Shown here: positions 9,475-15,881 of the stretch, piece after piece
How positions within the stretch are numbered: position 1 is the first letter of the stretch
Layout: each line of letters begins with the position of its first letter
Assembly (NCBI GenBank): GCA_016649675.1
Contig: JAENXG010000025.1
Span: forward strand, 1 to 16,381
DNA from: Methyloceanibacter sp.
GTDB taxonomy: Bacteria; Pseudomonadota; Alphaproteobacteria; Rhizobiales; Methyloligellaceae
DNA length: 16,381 bases
Direction of reading: 5' to 3'
The notes under the pieces: generated by a model
Database searches by the model: none
What the model was told of the DNA's origin: nothing
Seen by the model: only the letters and a program-made list of their open reading frames with translations
Position numbers and translations under genes: made by a program

Positions 9475-10453
9475 GGATCTGGCGATGGGTCGACCGTGCA
9501 AGGCGCGGCATATCGCCGGGCCGGGTGAGGTAGCAGTTGGCCGCTATCACGGGCTTTCCCGCCTTGAGTAGCTCGCTCACCGTCACGAAGCTATAGCCCT
9601 CTTCTTTGAGCTTGGGGATGGCGATCGCCAAAGCCTCGGCGGTGTGCCAGCCGCGGCCATTGGCGTGGGCGACGATGATCGCCCCGGGATGGACGCGGGT
9701 GAGGATGGTGTTGAGAATAGCTTTCGCCGACTGGTGCGGATCGGGATCGCCGGTCACGAGGTCCCACTGGATGGCGAGCAGGCCTGCGTCGCCGACCGCC
9801 GCAAGCGACTTCGCGTTGCAGCGTCCATAGGGGAAACGCATCACGCTCATGCGCTCCGGCAGAGGGCTCGCGGCCTTCATGTCAGCGGCGCATTGTTGGG
9901 CGAGCAGGCTCTTGCGTGCGCGGGCATAGGCCGCCTCGGTCAAGAGGATCTCATCCCCGAGGCTCTGCTCGCTCACATTGGCGAGGTCGAGATGGCGCAA
10001 GCCATGGCTCCCCACCTCGAAGTTCGGATCAGCGATGAGCTGCTCGGCGCGCTCTTTATGGGTCTCCATCCATTTGCCGCCGGCAAAGAACGTCGCCTTT
10101 ACCCCTTGCGCGCGGAGGAGATCGACGATGCGGCCGTCATAGCCCGCCACGTCGCCGTCGGTCTCGCAAAGATCGAAGGTCAGCGCGATGAGCTTCTCAC
10201 CCGGGGGCAGCGTAACGCTCCTGATCGAGCCGCGCAGCTCCTGCGCTATCGGAGAGGCTTGCGCAAGCGGCTCCTGCTTGAGGGGAGTGAGGTCGAGATG
10301 GAGATGCGAGCGGACCGATTGCAGCTCCTGGTGCGTGCCGGCAAGCGCTTGTGGCGTCCAGCAATGGTTGAGCAGGCTCTGATCCTGGGCCACGGCGGTG
10401 CCAAGCCCGCACGCGGTGAGCGCCAGAAACACAACGACGAGGACGCGACGCAT
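9440..10453 (-). CDS. NodB-like polysaccharide deacetylase (carbohydrate esterase 4 type), exported
   Basis: The 337-residue protein has an N-terminal signal (MRRVLVVVFLALTACG...AVAQ) that fits either Sec cleavage after AVA or a lipoprotein signal (LTAC). The NodB fold motifs follow: LTFDLCE in place of TFDD, ATFFAGGKWME, SHGLRH as the His-x-x-x-His metal motif, RFPYGRCN, WDLVTGDPDP and the last-strand IIVAHANGRG. Enzymes of this fold remove acetyl groups from chitin-like or peptidoglycan sugars in the envelope. The second Asp of the first motif is Leu here, so metal binding differs from the textbook form or the subfamily has another ligand. ATG 10453 is preferred over GTG 10462; GGTGA lies 5 nt upstream. 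It overlaps the GNAT gene by 35 nt. The exact substrate is unknown. Confidence 0.88.
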   Translation of the reverse strand: MRRVLVVVFLALTACGLGTAVAQDQSLLNHCWTPQALAGTHQELQSVRSHLHLDLTPLKQEPLAQASPIAQELRGSIRSVTLPPGEKLIALTFDLCETDGDVAGYDGRIVDLLRAQGVKATFFAGGKWMETHKERAEQLIADPNFEVGSHGLRHLDLANVSEQSLGDEILLTEAAYARARKSLLAQQCAADMKAASPLPERMSVMRFPYGRCNAKSLAAVGDAGLLAIQWDLVTGDPDPHQSAKAILNTILTRVHPGAIIVAHANGRGWHTAEALAIAIPKLKEEGYSFVTVSELLKAGKPVIAANCYLTRPGDMPRLARSTHRQIHDIWTVLPPPL

Positions 10454-10489
10454 GATCGTCACCGCTCACTATCCCTTGAGGCCCCGCGC

Positions 10490-10519
10490 ATAGAGCCCGC
10501 TTTGCCTACGCAGCGTCAA
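10490..10519 (-). promoter_or_regulatory. Candidate promoter of the deacetylase-GNAT pair
   Basis: On minus, TTGACG (10519-10514) and CTCTAT (10495-10490) are 18 nt apart, a plausible housekeeping-sigma -35/-10 pair. It would start RNA about 30 nt before ATG 10453. Found by eye only. Confidence 0.45.
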
Positions 10520-10633
10520 CCGCCCAAGAGGTCGCGGGGAACTGCCTCTAGGCCTTTCCGGCCGCCGTGGTTACTGGACCGTCCGTAAGCCGGGCGATGA
10601 CGAGAATGGAGGTGCCGACTGAGGGGTTGCGCC

Positions 10634-11389
10634 TCACTTGGTGAGCGTGGCGGGGCTCGCTTGCGAGACCATCGGGCAGTCGAGGGTCTTTTCCAAAGCT
10701 TGAGCGAGCTCATCCTCGGAGTTGGCCTTGATATAGAGGCCGCCATTCTCTTCGGCGAGGCACATCAGGTCGAGGACGGTATTCCCGCCCGTCCAGGAAT
10801 AATTCTCGTAGCGGAAACCGATGACGTGAACGGTGAGCTGCTTGGCAATCAGATGAAGCGCCTTAGCAACCTCGCAAGGCGACCTTCCGCATGTCTCCTC
10901 GCCATCGGTCACCACGACGACCACGCCCGGCTTATTGCGGAAATCGAGCGCTTCTGCCGCCTGCTCGACACCCGATGTCAGAGGCGTCTTGCCGGCCGGC
11001 ACCAAGGCATTCACCGTGCTCATGATGAGGCCCGCGGCATCCGCCGTCGGCTTGAACTCGAGTTTGACGTTGCATTGGTTGTAAGGCCCGGGTCCGTAGG
11101 TGACGAGGCCGACGCGACGAAACTTCGTGGCGCTCGGCAAGACCTGGGCAAGGGCTGAGCGCACTTCATCGATGCGGGCTTGCGAGTTCGGAATGCCGAG
11201 GGTCTGGTTGCCGGACATGGAGCCGGAGGCATCGAACACGATCATGGCGTCTTCGTTGCACGGCGAAGGCTTCTTTTCCTCCGCGCGGCAGGGAGAGCCA
11301 TAACCAGCGGCAAAGCCGGCCAAGACGATGGCGGCGATCTGAAACTTGCCGACGGCGGCAAACCGGATAGGGAAAAACTGCCAATTCAT
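10634..11389 (-). CDS. Secreted von Willebrand factor A domain protein
   Basis: The 251-residue protein has a signal sequence (FQIAAIVLAGFAAGYGSPCRA, likely cut after CRA near residue 36). A single vWA domain follows with a complete metal-ion-dependent adhesion site: DASGSMS near 54-60, the Thr in GKTPLT, and VTDGEE near 160. Six or more Cys in the mature part (SPCNED, NQCNV, EETCGRSPCEV, LMCLAEE, LDCPMV) suggest disulfides in the periplasm or outside. Such domains bind protein partners or matrix through a divalent metal. No second domain, anchor or chaperone gene is seen, so the partner is unknown. GGAGA lies about 8 nt before ATG 11389. The next gene on this strand, the deacetylase, lies 180 nt downstream with its own candidate promoter, so the two may not be co-transcribed. 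Confidence 0.85.
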   Translation of the reverse strand: MNWQFFPIRFAAVGKFQIAAIVLAGFAAGYGSPCRAEEKKPSPCNEDAMIVFDASGSMSGNQTLGIPNSQARIDEVRSALAQVLPSATKFRRVGLVTYGPGPYNQCNVKLEFKPTADAAGLIMSTVNALVPAGKTPLTSGVEQAAEALDFRNKPGVVVVVTDGEETCGRSPCEVAKALHLIAKQLTVHVIGFRYENYSWTGGNTVLDLMCLAEENGGLYIKANSEDELAQALEKTLDCPMVSQASPATLTK

Positions 11390-11434
11390 TGCCCAAATCT
11401 CCCGATGAATTTGCCGACTTTAGCTCAGGAAACG

Positions 11435-11457
11435 GGCATGCGCTTGGGTTTCATGCC
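11435..11457 (-). terminator. Possible weak terminator after rimK
   Basis: GGCATG and CATGCC pair around an 11-nt loop downstream of the rimK stop, followed on minus by CGTTTCC. The stem is only 6 bp and the T run is short. Confidence 0.25.
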
Positions 11458-11498
11458 GCACCCACCTCTGGTCGGCGGGGGCATCGGGAATGGCCGTC

Positions 11499-12404
11499 TT
11501 ACCCCTTCCCCTTGGTGCGCGTCTGGCCGGGAGCGGCGTGGCGCTCGAGGAACTCGATCATCGGCGTCGCCACGTCGATGCCGGTGGCCTTCTCCAGCCC
11601 TTCGATGCCCGGCGATGAGTTGACCTCGAGCACGAGCGGGCCGCTCTTCGACCGCAGCATGTCGACACCGCAGACATTGAGGCCGAGCGTGCGGGCGGCT
11701 CTCACCGCGGCGCTCCGCTCTTGCGGCGTGATGCGCACCTTTTCGCCCGACCCGCCGCGATGCAGGTTTGAGCGGAACTCGCCGGGCGGCCCTTGCCGCT
11801 TCATCGAAGCCACCACCTTGTCGCCGATCACCAGCGCCCGGATGTCGGTTGAGTCGGCCTCCTTGATGAATTGCTGCACTAAGATGTTGACGTTCACGCC
11901 CTGAAACGCCTCGATCACCGACTTCGCCGACTTCACCGTCTCGCCGAGCACGACCCCGATGCCTTGCGTGCCTTCGAGCAGCTTGATGACTACGGGGGCG
12001 CCGCCGACGAGATCGATGATGTCCTCCGCCTGTCGCGGATCGTGGGTGAAGGCAGTGACCGGGAGCCCGATGCCGCGCCGCGCCAGAAGCTGCAGGCAGC
12101 GGAGCTTGTCGCGGGAGCGGCCGATGGCGACCGACTCGTTCAACGGATAGACGCCCATGACTTCGAACTGGCGCAGCACGGCAAGACCGTAGAAGGTCAC
12201 CGAGGCGCCGATACGCGGGATCACCGCATCGAAATCCTCGAGCCGGCGCTTGCGATAATAGAGGGCGGGCCGGCGCGAGGTGATGTTGATGGAAACACGC
12301 AGCGTATTGACCACCTCGATCTCGTGGCCGCGCGCGCGCGCCGCTTCGCAGATGCGCCGGTGGCTGTAGAGGTGCCGATTGCGCGCGAGCAACGCGATCT
12401 TCAT
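11499..12404 (-). CDS. rimK: RimK-type ATP-grasp glutamate ligase
   Basis: RimK adds glutamate residues to the C-terminus of ribosomal protein S6, and in E. coli can also make poly-glutamate. The 301-residue protein matches the E. coli length (300). It shows an N-terminal ALLARNRHLYSHRR, the conserved GRSRDKLRCLQLLARRGI, ATP-grasp segments VVIKLLEGTQGIGVVLGE and VQQFIKEADSTDIRALVIG, and the metal-binding C-terminal EVNSSPGIEGLEKATGIDVA. It lies 27 nt after the rimB-like gene on the same strand, the order seen in rim operons of other proteobacteria (rimA is not present here). GAGAG shortly upstream is a modest ribosome binding site for ATG 12404. The target in this organism could be another protein, so S6 modification is inferred from the family. 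Confidence 0.93.
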   Translation of the reverse strand: MKIALLARNRHLYSHRRICEAARARGHEIEVVNTLRVSINITSRRPALYYRKRRLEDFDAVIPRIGASVTFYGLAVLRQFEVMGVYPLNESVAIGRSRDKLRCLQLLARRGIGLPVTAFTHDPRQAEDIIDLVGGAPVVIKLLEGTQGIGVVLGETVKSAKSVIEAFQGVNVNILVQQFIKEADSTDIRALVIGDKVVASMKRQGPPGEFRSNLHRGGSGEKVRITPQERSAAVRAARTLGLNVCGVDMLRSKSGPLVLEVNSSPGIEGLEKATGIDVATPMIEFLERHAAPGQTRTKGKG

Positions 12405-12431
12405 GGAGCTCTCATGGGGGTTTTCGGTTGT

Positions 12432-12941
12432 TTATCGCAACAATTTGCTTGCCCGCAGGGACGGCGTCTTCCGCCTGCGGCGAGGTCGCGCGGAGTGCGC
12501 GCTGAGCAGATAGGAGCGGCCGGGCTCGATCAGCGCGCGGCCTTGCAGCGCGGTGCGGCCGAGCAGCATGCGGAAGCCCATCTGGTCGCGATTGGCCAGC
12601 GCCAGCTCGATCGGCCAGGTCGCATCGCCGAGCTTGAGCAGCGTCGTGATGATGTAGCGGCGTTCGACGCCCCCGCCCGAGTTCCGCACCGTGCGCTCGT
12701 CGATGGCGTGCGCCTCGCAAGTGACCTTCATCGCCTCGCTCCGCTGGATCGGATGCAGCTCGAACCGGAGCCAGAGCGCGCCCCCGCGGCGGAACGGCTC
12801 GATGCGGTAGGCGTGCAGCGCGCTCGTCCGGGCCCCGGTGTCGATCTTGGCCTTGATCGCGCCGACACGAAGATCGGGCAGCCCGACCCATTCGCGCCAG
12901 CCGATCTTGAGCGGCTCTTTCGGGAGGAGGCGTGCTTCCAT
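12432..12941 (-). CDS. rimB: RimB-like retropepsin-fold protease (ATP-dependent zinc protease family)
   Basis: The 169-residue protein opens with IGWREWVGLPDL and VGAIKAKIDTGARTSALHA. This is the signature of the family annotated as putative ATP-dependent zinc protease (Pfam PF05618), whose DTGA motif resembles retropepsins. It then shows RRYIITTLLKLGDATWPIELALANRDQMGFRMLLGRTAL, the family's second conserved block. In Pseudomonas, RimB works with RimK and is thought to trim or antagonise glutamate tails on S6. The ATG at 12941 gives the usual N-terminus; the GTG at 12992 would add 17 unrelated residues. No clear ribosome binding site is seen. The C-terminus is basic (RPRRRRKTPSLRASK). It is co-directional with rimK. 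Confidence 0.88.
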   Translation of the reverse strand: MEARLLPKEPLKIGWREWVGLPDLRVGAIKAKIDTGARTSALHAYRIEPFRRGGALWLRFELHPIQRSEAMKVTCEAHAIDERTVRNSGGGVERRYIITTLLKLGDATWPIELALANRDQMGFRMLLGRTALQGRALIEPGRSYLLSAHSARPRRRRKTPSLRASKLLR

Positions 12942-13035
12942 GTTGTGTGGCGAAGGGTGAAAGCGAGGCGGGCCTAAGCCCTCATGTAGCACACCGCCAA
13001 ACCGTTGGCTTTGCTTCTATGGCGGATCGCCCTCG

Positions 13036-13043
13036 ACTATAGT
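13036..13043. promoter_or_regulatory. Symmetric -10-like element between rimB and the DUF2188 gene
   Basis: ACTATAGT is a perfect 8-bp palindrome that reads TATAGT on both strands. It lies 35 nt before the DUF2188 start and 95 nt before the rimB start. No good -35 is visible for either direction, so promoter function is only a suggestion. Confidence 0.35.
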
Positions 13044-13077
13044 GGCGATGGCCGGAAGGTCGCGGGGGAAGGGAGCC

Positions 13078-13299
13078 ATGGGCAAGAACCAGCACGTGGT
13101 CAGCCATGGAGAGCGGTGGGCGGTCAAGGCCGAAGGGGCTTCCCAGCCGCTCGCCGTCTACAAGACCCAGAGCGAGGCCTGGGAAAAGGCCAAGTCCATC
13201 GCCAGGAAGGAGCGCACCGAGGCGCTGCTCCATGGCCGTGACGGCCTCATCCGCGCGCGCAACACCTACGGCCGCGACCCGCGCCGCCGCAAGGGTTGA
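13078..13299 (+). CDS. DUF2188 domain protein
   Basis: The 73-residue basic protein (MGKNQHVVSHGERWAVKAEG...) matches the DUF2188 pattern: a strand HVVSHGERWAVKAEGA, then PLAVYKTQSEAWEKAKSIARKERTEALLHGRDGLIRARNTYG. The family is small, cytosolic and of unknown function, with a beta-strand pair, a helix carrying the A-x-x-x-A-K register and a final strand with a conserved H/G-D-G-x-I. ATG 13078 is chosen because GGGAAGGGAG lies directly upstream and the family starts here; an upstream GTG (13042) would add 12 residues. A lone gene, divergent from rimB. Its basic C-terminus (RDPRRRKG) could bind nucleic acid, which is a guess. Confidence 0.85.
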   Translation: MGKNQHVVSHGERWAVKAEGASQPLAVYKTQSEAWEKAKSIARKERTEALLHGRDGLIRARNTYGRDPRRRKG

Positions 13300-13311
13300 A
13301 GAGCATCTAGC

Positions 13312-14469
13312 TCAAGGGCTGAAGATCAGCGCGACATAGACGACGAACAGCAGCAGGTGCACGATGCCTTGCAGCACATTGGTGCGCGCCCCCCCGAATG
13401 TCAGCGCGCAGACGAAGAGCGTGAGCATGAGGAGCACCGTCTGAACCTCGTCGAGCCCAAGATGAACCTCGTACCCGGTGATCAGCCCGATCGTCAGCAC
13501 CGCCGGGATGGTGAGCCCGATGGTGGCGAGCGCTGAGCCCAGGCACACATTTACGGCACGTTGCAACTGATTGGCGAGAGCTGCGTGGAAGGCGGTAAGC
13601 CCCTCGGGCGAAAGCACGAGGATGGCGATCATGATGCCACCGAGCGGCGCCGGCAGAGCGAGATCCTCGATGCCGAAATCGACGATGATGGCGAGAAACT
13701 CGGAGAGCAGGACGACCGGAAGGATGGTGAGCAGGAGCATCAGCGTGTGATAGCCGAGCGACCCGTTGGCGGAGCGGTGGTGCGGTCCGAGCCGCGCATC
13801 GTGGCCGTTGCCTTTGGGCTCGGCGAAGAAGGCCCGGTGCCGCAGGGTCTGGATGACCACGAACACGAGGTAGAACAGGATGGTGATGGCGGCGAACAAG
13901 ACGGCCTTGAACGGAGCCTGGCTCGGATCGGGCTCGGTCTTGGTGTAGTTCGGGATGATGAGGGCGAAGACGGCGAGCGAGGCGATGACCACGAGAAAGG
14001 CGCGGGCGCCTTCAAGATTGTATTCCTGCTCCCAATAGCGGAGCGCGCCCATGAGCAGCGCCGTACCGACCATGCCGTTCAGCACGATCATCAGTGTGGC
14101 GAACATGGCGTCGCGGGCGAGCGTCGGATTGTTCTGGCCATGCAGCATGATGGCGGCGAGCAGCGAGACCTCGATGACGATCACCGAAAGAGTGAGCACG
14201 AGCGTGCCGTAGGGCTCGCCGAGCCGCACGGCGACCGCGTCGGCATGGCGCACCACGCCGAAGGCGCACCACATCATGGTCCCGAACAGCCAGATGAACA
14301 GCAGGATGGTGAGCGGATAGTTGTTGAGGTCCGAGAACAGCGGCCCCTCGAAAATATAAGCGAGGAGGGCGCTGGCCATCCCGGCAATCGCGGGGGCCTC
14401 GGAGGCAAGAAACGATCGCAGGTCTTGTTTCTCGATGGGTACCGGCTCGGCAGTTTCGTGCTGGTTCAT
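13312..14469 (-). CDS. chaA: Ca2+/H+ (cation/proton) antiporter, ChaA-like
   Basis: The 385-residue inner-membrane protein has about 11 hydrophobic spans and the two inverted alpha repeats of the CaCA superfamily. Repeat 1 is GEPYGTLVLTLSVIVIEVSL, with the transport Glu. Repeat 2 is ILVLSPEGLTAFHAALANQL, followed by NVCLGSALATIGLTIPAVL. The first repeat is close to the E. coli ChaA block. ChaA exchanges cytosolic Ca2+, Na+ or K+ for protons at alkaline pH or under salt stress. Between the halves lies a cytosolic loop with several His (GHDARLGPHHRSANGS), as in other members. ATG 14469 is preceded by GGGAG about 4-5 nt upstream. The neighbours give no further hint of its regulation. Confidence 0.92.
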   Translation of the reverse strand: MNQHETAEPVPIEKQDLRSFLASEAPAIAGMASALLAYIFEGPLFSDLNNYPLTILLFIWLFGTMMWCAFGVVRHADAVAVRLGEPYGTLVLTLSVIVIEVSLLAAIMLHGQNNPTLARDAMFATLMIVLNGMVGTALLMGALRYWEQEYNLEGARAFLVVIASLAVFALIIPNYTKTEPDPSQAPFKAVLFAAITILFYLVFVVIQTLRHRAFFAEPKGNGHDARLGPHHRSANGSLGYHTLMLLLTILPVVLLSEFLAIIVDFGIEDLALPAPLGGIMIAILVLSPEGLTAFHAALANQLQRAVNVCLGSALATIGLTIPAVLTIGLITGYEVHLGLDEVQTVLLMLTLFVCALTFGGARTNVLQGIVHLLLFVVYVALIFSP

Positions 14470-14790
14470 GGAACTCCCGTCTGCCCCGGCCCGCTACCCT
14501 CTCACCATGCTTCAGAGCCGTGGGTGAGGCGAAACTATCATGGCGGCGTTATGCCGCTAGCTTAACGACTACCCGTTTCCCGGTTGTCCTCCGAAAGATT
14601 CCGCAAGAAATATTGGCCTTACATCCCGAACCGTCGGTTGTGCGTCCCCTTCGCCTTTCGCCATAATCGGGCCAGGCCGTTCGCAGGTCAGCGACAACTC
14701 ATTTACCGCGTTCGCGAATTTTGGCGGTCTTATAGGTCTTTTTCTTTGCAACTGCGATGCGAAGCTCCTCCGCAATAAGGGAGGCGCTTT
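14470..14790. other. Divergent intergenic region between chaA and the small envelope genes
   Basis: About 320 bases, less GC-rich than the flanking genes. Visible are GCGGC-gttat-GCCGC (14543-14557), the 8-bp palindrome TTCGCGAA (14711-14718) and an AT-rich stretch with TTATAGG and a T-rich run (14730-14748) that could hold the promoter for the gene at 14791. A minus-strand frame (14569-14802) is open here, but it has no ribosome binding site and no recognisable content. No gene is called. Confidence 0.5.
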
Positions 14791-14961
14791 ATGGACCAAC
14801 ACTCGCGGACCATTCGAGCCGCGTTGGTCGGCACGACCACCGCGCTCTGTCTTGCTTCAACGCTGATCGTAGGCGCATGCGCGGTCAGGATGCAGCCTTA
14901 TGACTTTCCGGTCATGCGGCTCACCGACCCGCCCGCAGCCGACGCGCAACCCTCGCAATAG
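14791..14961 (+). CDS. Small predicted lipoprotein, 56 residues
   Basis: ATG 14791 has AAGGGAGG (14777-14784) 6 nt upstream, one of the strongest ribosome binding sites in the window. The product has a basic N-terminus (MDQHSRTIRAALVG), a hydrophobic core (ALCLASTLIVGAC) and then a polar tail (AVRMQPYDFPVMRLTDPPAA...). VGAC fits a lipobox, with C30 as the lipidated residue, leaving a mature peptide of only 27 residues. The following gene starts 17 nt after its stop, so the two form an operon. I know no named family for it; small lipoproteins of this type occur as envelope-stress or entericidin-like peptides, but the similarity is only in size and layout. Coding evidence is the ribosome binding site plus the lipoprotein layout. 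Confidence 0.7.
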   Translation: MDQHSRTIRAALVGTTTALCLASTLIVGACAVRMQPYDFPVMRLTDPPAADAQPSQ

Positions 14962-14963
14962 CC

Positions 14964-14972
14964 GGGGGGGGG
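14964..14972 (+). repeat. G9 homopolymer at the ribosome binding site of the 67-residue membrane protein gene
   Basis: Nine G in a row end 5 nt before ATG 14978 and probably act as the ribosome binding site. Change in tract length would alter spacing or strength. Confidence 0.6.
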
Positions 14973-14977
14973 TTGTG

Positions 14978-15181
14978 ATGAGATTCTTCATTGGCGGGCT
15001 CGCGCTCGCCGTCATCTGCGTGCTGGTTGGATCGCCGGCCGCCTTAGTTCTAGGCTGGGCGCCATTGAGCGCTAGCGGCCGGCAGGCGGCCAGCAAAAGC
15101 GCCAAAGATCGTGTGCCGGCAGTCTCCACCCAAGCCGGCAGCCCAATAGACCGAGGCGAGCGGCAAGGGCGCTTCGGCTAG
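14978..15181 (+). CDS. Small single-span membrane or secreted protein, 67 residues
   Basis: The product starts MRFFIGGLALAVICVLVGS followed by PAALVLGWAPL, one long hydrophobic stretch that could be an uncleaved anchor or a signal peptide. After it comes a polar basic tail (SGRQAASKSAKDRVPAVSTQ...). ATG 14978 is preceded by the G9 run at 5 nt; an earlier frame opening at 14900 overlaps the lipoprotein gene and has no signal. It is the second gene of a two-gene unit with the small lipoprotein, which suggests a shared envelope role. I do not recognise a family. Confidence 0.6.
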   Translation: MRFFIGGLALAVICVLVGSPAALVLGWAPLSASGRQAASKSAKDRVPAVSTQAGSPIDRGERQGRFG

Positions 15182-15197
15182 CCGACTCGCGGGGCTT

Positions 15198-15218
15198 CAT
15201 GTAATAGCCCTTTACATG
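15198..15218. promoter_or_regulatory. Perfect inverted repeat over the TetR start codon, probable operator
   Basis: CATGTAA (15198-15204) and TTACATG (15212-15218) are exact inverted copies with a 7-nt spacer; the right arm contains the ATG at 15216-15218. TAATAG (15202-15207) inside it could be a -10. TetR regulators commonly bind such repeats at their own promoter, so autorepression is the natural reading. Confidence 0.6.
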
Positions 15219-15881
15219 GGCTCGTCCGATCCACCCGGCTGGCGCCGGCCTCGCTCCTATCATCATGGCAACCTCAAAGAGGTTCTGCTCGAGGCGGCGC
15301 GCAAGCTGATCGAGCAATATGGGCCGGCCGGCTTCAGTCTGACCGAGGCCGCGCGGCTCGCGGGCGTGAGCCCTGCCGCGCCCTACCGGCATTTCCGCGA
15401 CCGCGATGCGCTTCTCGCCGAGGTCGCCAAGGGCGGCTTCGAGCGCTTTGCCGCGCGTCTCGACATGGCATGGAACAACGGCGTGCCAACGCCGCTGTCG
15501 GCCTTCGACAATCTTGGACGTGCCTATCTCGCCTTCGCGCGGGAGGAGCCTGCGAGCTACGCGGTGATGTTCGAGGCGGGTGGCGCGCCGCGCGCGGAGG
15601 CCGACACGTTGCCATCCGCCGAGCGGTCCTTCGATGTTCTCCAGCGAGCGGCCGCGGCGCTCTGCCGCTCACTCCCCGAGGGCGAGCGGCCGCCGCTCAA
15701 GCTCATGAGCCTGCATATCTGGGCGATCTCCCACGGCGTCGCCACGCTCTTTGCGCAAGGCGATCTTCAGGCGCGGAAAGTGCCGATCAGCCCTGAGGAA
15801 ATCCTCGAAAGCGCCATGCTGATCTATTTGAAAGGACTCGGCATTCTGCCCGACGCGAAGACCGCCCGCTCCGGAAGCTAG
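15216..15881 (+). CDS. TetR-family transcriptional regulator with WHG-type C-terminal domain
   Basis: The 221-residue protein has a TetR DNA-binding domain at about 14-65 (YHHGNLKEVLLEAARKLIEQ, then the helix-turn-helix FSLTEAARLAGVSPAAPYRHFRDRDALLAEVA). Its C-terminal ligand domain has the W-x-x-x-H-G motif (IWAISHGVATLFAQG) of the TetR_C_33/WHG group. Such proteins repress until a small ligand binds; the ligand cannot be read from sequence. ATG 15216 has no ribosome binding site, and the possible -10 a few bases upstream suggests a leaderless message. The regulated genes could be the small envelope pair just upstream or a gene elsewhere. Its TAG shares two bases with the stop of the convergent GH25 gene. 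Confidence 0.88.
   Translation: MGSSDPPGWRRPRSYHHGNLKEVLLEAARKLIEQYGPAGFSLTEAARLAGVSPAAPYRHFRDRDALLAEVAKGGFERFAARLDMAWNNGVPTPLSAFDNLGRAYLAFAREEPASYAVMFEAGGAPRAEADTLPSAERSFDVLQRAAAALCRSLPEGERPPLKLMSLHIWAISHGVATLFAQGDLQARKVPISPEEILESAMLIYLKGLGILPDAKTARSGS

Noticed and set aside
9644..10588. 314-residue plus-strand frame opposite the deacetylase
   Set aside because: The minus strand carries complete NodB motifs; this frame has none.
11964..12977. 337-residue plus-strand frame opposite rimK and rimB
   Set aside because: It spans two conserved genes on the other strand and has no ribosome binding site or motif.
13561..14565. 334-residue plus-strand frame opposite chaA
   Set aside because: Highly charged E/D/G/H-rich translation, the expected antisense of a hydrophobic transporter gene.
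14569..14802. 77-residue minus-strand frame between chaA and the small lipoprotein
   Set aside because: No ribosome binding site, no recognisable content, and it overlaps the well-supported start of the lipoprotein gene.
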